Part shown: positions 9,163 to 16,806 of the stretch, in pieces
Position numbering within the stretch: position 1 is the first letter of the stretch
How the letters are laid out: every line of letters starts with the position of its first letter
NCBI GenBank assembly: GCA_025349905.2
Contig: MU624788.1
Location: 1 to 23,933 of the forward strand
Origin: Blastocladiella britannica
Lineage: Eukaryota > Blastocladiomycota > Blastocladiomycetes > Blastocladiales > Blastocladiaceae
DNA: 23,933 nucleotides
Direction of reading: 5' to 3'
Made by a program: the position numbers and the translations under genes
The notes under the pieces: generated by a model
The model's input: the letters and a program-made list of their open reading frames with translations, nothing else
Database searches by the model: none
Told to the model about the DNA's origin: nothing

Positions 9163-10793
9163 TTATGCCCGGCCCCCACGCGCCAGCAAGTACTTCCCGA
9201 CCGCGTCCTTCATCCACTCCTGCTGAAAGAACTCGGCCGACCGCGCGTCGCTCCGCGACACCATGTTGCCCGCCATCAATGTCGACATGTCGCGGGCCTG
9301 CGAGTCCAAGTACTTGGTCAGGAACACCACCGGGTCGCGCGCAAAGGACAGCATGAAGTCGCGCTTCAGCCGGTGGTTATTGAGCGCCACGATGGCGGCC
9401 GAAATCTGCGCATCGAGGTCGCTGATCTCGCGCGCGTGCTCGGACCCCGAGGCCAATGCGTGAAGCTGCGCCTTTGCGGGTAAGTCGTCCCATTCGACTT
9501 CTACGTCGTATACGTAGTGCGCGGTGGTGTACTCTTGATCCACACTTTTAAGTTTTTGGTTGTGAGTGTTGCTTTACTGGATGATCGCGGCTATGGACAT
9601 ACCGGATCGTGTAGTGCAATACAATCGGGTCTGGCGGGTACAGGTGGCGGGTCACCAGGTCGGGCACGTTCGGGAAATCGACCACGTCGTTTCCAAGCAG
9701 CTGTCAAAGGGTCTTGATCAATGCTCTGCCAAAGGACACAAAAATCAACGAAAGTACCTGCTTCAACGCGGCATCGCAGTTAACGAGCCGCTTATCCGAC
9801 TGATCCAGCAGATTATTGGCCTTTCAAATAAACCCCTCGTCAGTATTCCTTCACCACTCCCACTAAAAAAAAAGTAACCAAGGTACCTTGATGTAATCCC
9901 ACACGCCCACCACTACATCTGCTTTCGACACCAACTGCGACGGCGCAAACTTACTTCCGGTGGGATCGAACCCGAGGATCCGCGCGAGCTCGGGCGACAT
10001 TTTGAATTTCTCGGGCGCACAGTCGAACCGCAACGTGATCTTGGCCTTGACGTCCTTATCGCCCGCCCGCTTCACCTCGAACCCGTCAAAGTCCGCAGCT
10101 GCACCCGCGGTACCGGCGGCGGCGGTGGTGGCGGAAAGACGCGTGTACTCGGCGATATTCGAGTCGCGGTACTGCGCCGGGTCGCGGTCCAGTTCCACGG
10201 CGATCTGCTTGACAAAGTGCGAGAACCGGTGCGCGGGTGTTGGGTGCGCAGACGTCGGGGTTCCGGACGGCAGCGCTCCTCCAGCACTGGTACGGGTGTG
10301 ACCTGAGGTGGACGAGACGTAGGTCGTCGGGTGCAGCGACGAGTCAAGCAACCGGCCCTCGATCCGAAGCGTCCAGTTGGGCACTCGGGTTTGTTGCTGC
10401 TGCTGGCTGGTCGGCGAGGATGGTGGTACGGCTGCGGCCGAGGCCGAGGATGAGGGCTGGTCGGCGGCATAGTTGGAAATGTACAGCCGCAGAGTCCCGT
10501 GGGCCTGTTATCCAATGGCGTGTGTGAGTTCAAGTACTACTTGAAAAGAAAGGGAGAGATACCCTGAGCGGCTTGGCCAGCGTGGCCTGGATCTCGAGCC
10601 GCTTGCGCATCAGCAGCGCGTCTATCCGGCGCTCCGAGTCCAGCAGCCGCGCGTAAAAGGCCGAGTCGGGGACCAGTTTCTCGATCTGTTCTCGTTATTT
10701 TATTATATTCAGTGAGAACATATTCAATACAATAAGTAAATAAAGAAGAACCTTCCGGGGCAGCGCTCGGTCGGCCGCAGAGTGCTGTTGCAT
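9163..10793 (-). CDS. SNF12: SWI/SNF chromatin-remodelling subunit, SMARCD/BAF60/Swp73/Rsc6 type (SWIB domain)
   Basis: Six exons on the minus strand: 10793-10752, 10685-10563, 10504-9887, 9820-9758, 9700-9603 and 9544-9163 (TAA), 441 residues. Five introns of 57-66 nt, most in phase 0. Exon 1 is only 14 codons. Exon 2 gives IEKLVPDSAFYARLLDSERR and MRKRLEIQATL, the conserved N-terminal region of SMARCD. Exon 3 gives LRLYISNY and WTLRIEGRLL, then DGFEVKRAGD, leading into the SWIB/MDM2-like domain (about 209-305). The C-terminus has FMLSFARDP and EFFQQEWMKDAV, the BAF60 coiled-coil tail. Serine/alanine and glutamine-rich insertions (PSSPTSQQQQQ) sit between conserved blocks. Known role: core nuclear subunit linking the remodeller to transcription factors. 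Its start codon lies 49 bp from the divergent THG1 start. Confidence 0.93.
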
Positions 10794-10842
10794 GGTTTGT
10801 CGTGATGATTGATTTCCTAAAATCAGTTGAAAGAGCGAACCA
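10794..10842. promoter_or_regulatory. 49-bp divergent spacer between SMARCD-type and THG1 start codons
   Basis: Only 49 bp lie between the SMARCD ATG and the upstream THG1 ATG, or 112 bp to the second THG1 ATG. Either both transcripts start within it with almost no leader, or promoters overlap coding sequence. No TATA or CCAAT box stands out. Confidence 0.4.
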
Positions 10843-11871
10843 ATGTGGTTGCAACGACTGCAGCAACTATCACAAAGACCCTTCTCCACCACCCTCGCAG
10901 CAGCCATGGCCAAGTCCAAGTACGAGTACGTGAAAGATTTCGAGTCCAACACGCGCCTGCTGCCCAACACCTGGGTGGTGGTGCGCATTGACGGCAAAGG
11001 CTTTCACGACTTTACCAAGGCGCACGGGTTCGCCAAGCCCAACGATGCGGCCGCCCTCCAACTCATGAACCACGCGGCCACCGCGGTGATGACCGAGTTT
11101 GACGACCTGACGCTGGCGTACGGGCAGTCGGACGAGTACTCGTTCCTGTTTCGCCGGGCGACGGACCTGTACTCGCGCCGCGAAGCGTATGTACACATTC
11201 AAGTGCCTCTGGGAATGAGGCCGTCCATTGCAGGACTGACGGTTTAAAGTGTAGAAAACTCGCGTCCGTGATTGGATCCACCTTCACCGCGCACTACGCG
11301 TTCGCATGGCACCAGTACTTTCCGCAACTGCCACTACGCAAACCGCCCGCATTCGACGCCCGCGCCGTCGCGTACCCGGCCCTGGCCAACGTCCGCGACT
11401 ACTTTTCGTGGCGCCAGGCCGACTGCCACATCAACAACCTTTACAACACGACGTTCTGGGCTCTGGTACTGAAGGGAGGGATGACCGAGGTGCAAGCCAT
11501 GGAACGTCTGAAGGGGACAAGGGCAAAGGACAAGAACGAGATCCTGTTTACGGACTATGGGATCAATTACGCGAACGAGCCGGAAATGTTTCGGAAAGGG
11601 ACCACGCTGTACCGGGGCACGGTACGAATTTTTTTTTTGTTAGGTGGGAGTCTCGGGGATTGATATGGGTATGGTTTATATGTAGGAACGGATCGAAAAG
11701 GAGTCGGTGATCCCGGCCAAGTTCGCGATCGCGTCGCGGCCGGTCTTGCGCACCGAGGGCGACACGGTCGTGCAGCTGGTGGAGCGTGACCGGCCCGTGG
11801 TGAAATCCACGACCGAAGACATTATTGGGGATGCGTTCTGGGACGAGCACCCGAGCGTATTGAGCGATTGA
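10843..11871 (+). CDS. THG1: tRNA-His guanylyltransferase
   Basis: Three exons: 10843-11186, 11255-11621 and 11686-11871 (TGA). The protein is 298 residues from ATG 10843, or 277 from ATG 10906. Introns of 68 nt (gtatgt, CTGAC branch) and 64 nt (gtacga). Counting from the second Met, the three metal-binding carboxylates fall at the textbook positions: D29 in RIDGKGF, and D76 and E77 in YGQSDEYSF. WRQADCHINNLYN is present as in bona fide eukaryotic Thg1. Known reaction: ATP-dependent 3'-5' addition of G-1 to tRNA-His. The 21-residue N-terminal extension (MWLQRLQQLSQRPFSTTLAA) has Arg, Ser and Leu and no acids, like a mitochondrial presequence. The first ATG has a poor context and the second a strong one (GCAGCCATGG). 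Its stop lies one base from the stop of the opposing gene. Confidence 0.95.
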
Positions 11872-11872
11872 A

Positions 11873-14509
11873 TCAAAAATGTATTTCACGTCTCGCCGGA
11901 ACCTCGCCCTCGCTCAGAATCGACGACATGAATGCCGGCAGCACCATTTCGCCGACCGACTGATCGGCGGTCATGGGCATAACTGCTCCCTCAGACCGAT
12001 CCATAAATGCATCGTTACCAGCATTGCTGTCGTCAAGGAACCTGGAGGACTCTCCAATTGGCGGTGGATTTGCCGACATGGCCCGCAACCTATGCAACGC
12101 GCGTGTCCGCGCACGCTGCCGACGGTGAGCCTCGGCCAGCGCCACTGCGAGCTCGTCGGGAACGCCCGGTACAAATGCCGCGCTGGCCGTCACGACCGAG
12201 CTGTCGCCTTCACTGCCGCTCCGGTTGCTGCTCGTGCGCGATAAAGCACCCGTGTCATCATGAAGCCGACGACGACCAGGAGAGAAGGAAGGTGCGACCG
12301 CATCAATCACAGCCGCCACGGCAGCCCCCGAAACAGGCACCACCAGCTCGCCCTCCGACACCATGGCCGCCTGCCCCTCGGAAAGGAAAGTGGTCATCGA
12401 AGGGGAAATGGTAGTGGCGTCGTCGCCGGCGCTGGTGACGACGGTGGTCGCTGACGCCGACACTAGCCGGCCGGGACTGGTGGCGCCGGTTCCCAGCACC
12501 GACGGGGCAGCAATGGATGGCGGAGGTAAGGATTCACCTGGGGTCGCGGCACGTGGAGGAGTTGGCGACGGCGACGGCGAAGGCGAAGGGGTGGGGGTCA
12601 TGGGATCGGTCGGCGGCAGAGACTCGGACGGTGTGGATGGCGAGGGGGTGCGCTGCACGGCAACGTGGGCCACGGACGGCGGGGACGGAGGCGGCGGGCG
12701 CGGAATAATGGGCGTGATGGAGGTGACTGTTGTATCTTCCTCCACCACTGGCGGCGTCGGCACCAGAGATTCAAGTCCCTCGCCCGCTTCAGGCGGCGGC
12801 GCCGGCGATAAGAGCGGTGGTGGCGATGGCGGCGGCACTGACTCAAAACTGGTCTGCGCCGCCACCTCCAGCCGCACCGTCTTGGGAGTCGAAGCCGGCG
12901 TCATTTGGGTCCCACCGTCAGCGACGGCCGGCGCATCGGACTGGATCATGGCATGCGAAATGTGGACTGGTTGAGGCGGCGGCGGCGGCGGAAGTGGTTG
13001 CGGGACGACGGCGACGGGGACAAGTGCGTCGGCCTGTGTCCTTGCGTCCACCAGCATGGCACGCAGCTCCGCCACGGCCAGTTCTGCCAACACGTTCAGC
13101 ATCACCTCTTCCATCACGTCGGCCGAGACCACACGTAACGCAATCTGCTGCTCCATCCACGCTTGCACTTCAGCCAGCAAGTCGGATTGCTGTACCTGTT
13201 GCACCTGCACCACCACTGGCTCAGCTACTGCAGCCACTGGCACGAGTGCTGGAGGTGCCATCACTGGTACAGGGACCGGAGCAGCCGGCGTTTGCGTGGC
13301 AACAGTCGCCGAGCGAACCAATCCCCACGTCGCCGTACCGACCTCGCGCGTCCGTGGTCGCGGCCGACTCAAATTCGCCTGCGTCCCGACTGCAGTGCAC
13401 GCAACCCGCGGCCTCTCAAACTCGGCCTGGACCGCACGATCCACCCCTGCCGGCTCGGGCGACCGCATGGTTGCGCGGTCCGAGACCCGCGGCGGATCGC
13501 TCTGGGCGGCCGAGTCGCGCACGTCGCGCCGCGCCTCGTCGGCCTGCACGCTGGCGACGCGCGTGCCCATAGGCAGAGGCGGGGGCGGGGTCTGGACGGC
13601 GGAAGTTGTGGTGCGGACGGCACGCATGGACATTGGCAGTTGGACCGGGTCAAGATCGGGCAGCACAGTTGGGACGACGATCACGGGTTTGGTAGGGCGG
13701 GGGGGACGGGGTCGGATGGGAGAGGAGCGGATCCGGGCGGCCGTGGACGGCGCCAAGGATGGTGGCCCAGCCAGCAGCGGTGGGGGGAGGGGCGGGGCGG
13801 GCGAAGGGAGCGAGGCCAGGTGCGGCGGCTTGATTGAGGTGCGGCGCAGGAAGATCGGGTTCTGCGACACGCGCACGTTGTAAAACTTGTTGGGCGCGCG
13901 CAGTGGGGACCGCGCGCGTGCTCCGCCGCCGCCGCCGCTTGTCATCGTGGTCGCGTCCGGGTCGGGTGGTACAAGCTGCAGTGGGGTCGCGACAAATCCC
14001 AGGGTTTTGCTACCAGTACCAGGACCACCGGCGTGGAGGGAGGTGGGCGATGGTGGACGCCGGCGCCGACGAGCCGCCGCTGCTGCTGCTGCTGATACGA
14101 CCGGGATCATGGATGCGCTCTCAACTGCAACTGCCGCAGCGGCGCGACGCGCGTCCGCCACCGATACCGGGCCGTCCATTGCCACGTGGTGGTGAGTTGC
14201 TGCTCGCTGTGACTCGGCCAGCATGCGGACCCGAGCCATGATCGCGTCCGAGGCGGCCACCGTCGTTATGGTCACATAGTCATCGTGAACCAAAGAGTCA
14301 TCGGCACGCGGCGCATGTAATAGCGCAACGCGAGAAAGCGTCGACCGCGCGCCGAGATAGTCAAAGCGGCCGCCGAGCGCTGCTTGCACGCGCGATTCGG
14401 CTTGGGCACGGGCCGGGCGCGACGTCGGGTGATTGGTCCCGATGGATGCCAGATAGTCGCGCGGAGCATGGTGGTCGGCCAGGCGTAGATCGCCGAGCAG
14501 GTGGGCCAT
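11873..14509 (-). CDS. Large proline/alanine/serine-rich protein with an array of x-Q-[TSA] motifs; possibly TALPID3-like centrosomal protein
   Basis: Single 878-codon frame, ATG 14509, TGA 11875-11873. Mostly disordered: Pro/Ala/Ser/Thr-rich, with runs such as PSPSPSPSP. Ordered-looking parts are the N-terminal 110 residues; NKFYNVRVSQNPIFLRR (207-223); a helix with AEVQAWMEQQIALRVV (446-461) running to about 492; an Arg-rich helix (784-812); and SEGE-like repeats at 710-712, 718-721 and 866-869. About eleven short motifs of the form A/T-x-Q-[T/S/A] occur between 304 and 620 (AVQT 304, ATQT 404, GTQM 533, AAQT 550). The combination of Q-T motifs, a W-[MV]-EQ helix and SEGE repeats reminds me of the ciliary protein TALPID3/KIAA0586, but I could not verify this. 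Same-strand neighbour of the WW-repeat gene, 91 bp downstream of it. It is real coding sequence by length and lack of stops; function uncertain. Confidence 0.75.
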   Translation of the reverse strand: MAHLLGDLRLADHHAPRDYLASIGTNHPTSRPARAQAESRVQAALGGRFDYLGARSTLSRVALLHAPRADDSLVHDDYVTITTVAASDAIMARVRMLAESQRAATHHHVAMDGPVSVADARRAAAAVAVESASMIPVVSAAAAAAARRRRRPPSPTSLHAGGPGTGSKTLGFVATPLQLVPPDPDATTMTSGGGGGARARSPLRAPNKFYNVRVSQNPIFLRRTSIKPPHLASLPSPAPPLPPPLLAGPPSLAPSTAARIRSSPIRPRPPRPTKPVIVVPTVLPDLDPVQLPMSMRAVRTTTSAVQTPPPPLPMGTRVASVQADEARRDVRDSAAQSDPPRVSDRATMRSPEPAGVDRAVQAEFERPRVACTAVGTQANLSRPRPRTREVGTATWGLVRSATVATQTPAAPVPVPVMAPPALVPVAAVAEPVVVQVQQVQQSDLLAEVQAWMEQQIALRVVSADVMEEVMLNVLAELAVAELRAMLVDARTQADALVPVAVVPQPLPPPPPPQPVHISHAMIQSDAPAVADGGTQMTPASTPKTVRLEVAAQTSFESVPPPSPPPLLSPAPPPEAGEGLESLVPTPPVVEEDTTVTSITPIIPRPPPPSPPSVAHVAVQRTPSPSTPSESLPPTDPMTPTPSPSPSPSPTPPRAATPGESLPPPSIAAPSVLGTGATSPGRLVSASATTVVTSAGDDATTISPSMTTFLSEGQAAMVSEGELVVPVSGAAVAAVIDAVAPSFSPGRRRLHDDTGALSRTSSNRSGSEGDSSVVTASAAFVPGVPDELAVALAEAHRRQRARTRALHRLRAMSANPPPIGESSRFLDDSNAGNDAFMDRSEGAVMPMTADQSVGEMVLPAFMSSILSEGEVPARREIHF

Positions 14510-14600
14510 TTAATATGAAGTGCTTGATTGAGTTGGGAAAGAGAGAGTAATGGCAAAGCCAGAGAGCAGGAAAATACGGAAACGAGAAATCATTTCACAG

Positions 14601-16319
14601 TCAAAACCGCTTTGTCTCTATCCCCATCGCCTGATCCAGTCGCCAGCACCCGCCGCAGACATCATGAGCGCCGTACCGATGGGCTCGCCACTGGTACGTT
14701 GACTTGTGGCCGTCCAGGACCCGGTACCACCAATGGACGACTTCCACGGTGCGTCCGGTCCTCACACACTTGTGTCCCTTTATCAAATCCTCCACCAACC
14801 CAAACTCATCGGACGTAGTCCTGGCCAGCGTCTCGAGCACCCACGCCGACTCCGCCGCCACCAGCGCCCGCGCCAGCGCGTGCGCGACCAGATGGCGCCG
14901 CGCGGGCTTGCGCAGCTGCTCGATCCACCAACGCAGCCAGGCGCGGCCGCCGAACCGCGCAATCCCGGCACCAAGACACACGAACGAGGCGTCAACGAGC
15001 CCGACGTGCGTCTCCCACCAGGCCAACACGCCCAGGCCGTGGATAGACTTGACGGGCTGGTCGAAAAATACGAGTGGGTGCGCTTGCTCGGGCAACTGGG
15101 CGCGATGGGAGACGTACCACTCGAGCACGCGCTGTTGCCGGAACCGCAGCGCCGTGGATACCAGTTCCACGCCCCACTCGGTTGCGGACTGGTCGGGGCG
15201 AGCAAGAATATAGTCGAGCACGTCAGCGGCACCAATGCTGGCGCACGTATACGTATTGTACCGGGTCCATGGGAGAGCCGCGTGGCCGGAAGGGAGCTGC
15301 GTCTCAACCCACCATTGCACGAGTGCGAGCGACCCGACAAAGCGCCCAGTCGGAAGAGTGGCCAACTTAGCATCGGTCCAGTCGTCGAGAAGGTCGGCCG
15401 CGTCCGGGCGAGCGGCAACTGCCCACAACCACTGGATGACGGGAAGCGAGCAGCTGCTAATTGCCATGTTAGCTGCACCGCGCGATCCAAACCGGTGCTC
15501 GGGCGTGCGGTGGGTTTCAAATTTGGTCCACCACCACAGAACCATATCGAGGGAGCCGGTACTCAGAGCGACGCGGCTAAAGATCGCAAAATCGATGGGC
15601 GTCGGGAAAGTGCACAAGGCAACGCTGGTCCACCACCAGTCCAGCACTCCCAGTTGAACGCCCGCGGTCGCAGCGTCGGGGATGACTCGAGGCGCTTCAG
15701 ACGCACACGGCCGGCCGCGGCGATGCTGCTGCCCTTGGAACCACTCAAGTACTGGCATCTCCCCTGCCTTGCTTGCTGCCCAGAGCTCTTGATCAAATCC
15801 GTCGAGATTGACGTATCTCTTGTCGAGCGCCCACTCAAGGACAGGGACGGGGCAGCAGGTGCCCTCTTTTGTGAGCCAGGGCCGATTATTCAAATTCCAC
15901 TTTTGGCAGTGGAACCACTCAAAGACAGGGACGTGATTGGAAGCGTATACGGCTTGGAGCAACACGGAGTCATAGACCGCATCAATCGTCAGTGGGTCGT
16001 GGGTGATGGCACGAGTGCTCTCGGCGTAAAATGACGCGAGCGTTTCCACGTCGCCAATCGACGCAAGCGCATAGAGAATCGGTTCACGGGCGTCCAGGAC
16101 CAACCACGCCGGAAAGTCTTGAAGCAGGCGGGCGTAGCCGAGAGTGACGGCAAGCGCGGGACGAACGAATCCTCGGGCCAGGATTATGGCGCGTGTCCGA
16201 GGCTGCTCGGCGGGAGGGAGGACGTGCAGGAGTTTGATTCCATCGATCAACGAAGTGGTATGCGAGGCAGCATGTTCCAGGATAAGGGTGGCAATGTCGC
16301 CGTGATACAGCAAAGCCAT
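14601..16319 (-). CDS. Ankyrin-like 'WW'-repeat protein with F-box-like N-terminus (lineage-specific family)
   Basis: Uninterrupted frame of 572 residues, ATG 16319, TAA at the 14601 end. It is built from about 12 repeats with the core [LMV]-x-V-[LV]-x-W-[WF/A]: VPVFEWF (W135), VPVLEWA (163), MPVLEWF (193), LGVLDWWW (228), LDMVLWWW (262), LPVIQWLW (297), LALVQWW (336), QRVLEWY (401), LGVLAWW (434), AWLRWW (464) and VEVVHWW (530). Spacing is about 28-39, mostly 30-35, residues, close to the 33 of ankyrin repeats. The N-terminus (HGDIATLILEHA) resembles an F-box-like helix. A highly conserved segment, HRTPEHRFGSR (270-280), recurs in the gene at 19275-21112, so the two are paralogues. I infer a solenoid scaffold, possibly a substrate adaptor; no catalytic residues are evident. 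Starts six bases after the stop of the small upstream gene. Confidence 0.85.
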   Translation of the reverse strand: MALLYHGDIATLILEHAASHTTSLIDGIKLLHVLPPAEQPRTRAIILARGFVRPALAVTLGYARLLQDFPAWLVLDAREPILYALASIGDVETLASFYAESTRAITHDPLTIDAVYDSVLLQAVYASNHVPVFEWFHCQKWNLNNRPWLTKEGTCCPVPVLEWALDKRYVNLDGFDQELWAASKAGEMPVLEWFQGQQHRRGRPCASEAPRVIPDAATAGVQLGVLDWWWTSVALCTFPTPIDFAIFSRVALSTGSLDMVLWWWTKFETHRTPEHRFGSRGAANMAISSCSLPVIQWLWAVAARPDAADLLDDWTDAKLATLPTGRFVGSLALVQWWVETQLPSGHAALPWTRYNTYTCASIGAADVLDYILARPDQSATEWGVELVSTALRFRQQRVLEWYVSHRAQLPEQAHPLVFFDQPVKSIHGLGVLAWWETHVGLVDASFVCLGAGIARFGGRAWLRWWIEQLRKPARRHLVAHALARALVAAESAWVLETLARTTSDEFGLVEDLIKGHKCVRTGRTVEVVHWWYRVLDGHKSTYQWRAHRYGAHDVCGGCWRLDQAMGIETKRF

Positions 16320-16325
16320 TTTTAT

Positions 16326-16694
16326 TCAATTTTCAAAGACGCTCATCAATGTCCGGGCCGACGACAAGAGTACCAAAAAGAGTGACTTGGAGGACGCGTC
16401 CTCCTGCCGCATGACCCAATTATGGGGCCGCTCGGTTCCAACAAAGGTGCGGCTCCAGTGCAAGGACGACCGCATCGTGATCGCGGGCGATCCTTGGAGG
16501 TGCTCGATCACAAACCCCTCGCATCCGTCCTGATTGGTAACGTCAAGGTTGGACAAGACGTAATGAGGGACGTCCTCGGTGGTATCCCAAGCGCAGCCCG
16601 CGTCCAGTCGCGGAAAGACAAGGAGCGTCTTGCGGCAGTTTTTTTTTTAGTTTTTTAGTTGGTTGGCGGCCTGCGTGTCGCTGGCGACGGCCAT
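16326..16694 (-). CDS. Small protein of unknown function (about 102 aa if spliced), start uncertain
   Basis: A conserved-looking frame runs from about 16628 to TGA 16328-16326 and contains WDTTEDVPHYVLSN, CEGFVIEHLQGSP and ERPHNWVMRQEDASSKS. I do not recognise the family. The nearest upstream ATG in the same frame (16694) is separated from it by a TAA at 16649-16647, inside a run of A. A 60-nt intron (16629-16688; weak gtcgcc donor, repeated CTAAA branch-like motif, AAG acceptor) would remove the stop and join ATG-GCC to exon 16628-16326, starting MATLLVFPRLDAG. Otherwise the protein could start inside the frame (ATG 16556, 76 residues plus stop) or the gene is damaged. It lies 112 bp downstream of the MLH3 stop, and its own stop is six bases before the next ATG, in the same frame. 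Confidence 0.5.
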
Positions 16695-16806
16695 TTTGTC
16701 GAATAGTGTTGCTGATAGAGCGTTGGATGAGAGGAATCCGCTCTCAAAGTGGGATCGCTTGTGTCCGCTTCAAGAAGTGAGACAGACAAAAAGAAAAAAG
16801 GGTACT

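Noticed and set aside
13056..13883. 275-codon open frame on the plus strand
   Set aside because: Opposite the long Pro/Ala-rich gene; its Thr/Cys/Gly-rich text mirrors the low-complexity codons on the other strand.
14706..16034. 442-codon open frame on the plus strand
   Set aside because: Antisense of the WW-repeat gene, whose repeat structure and paralogue show the true strand.
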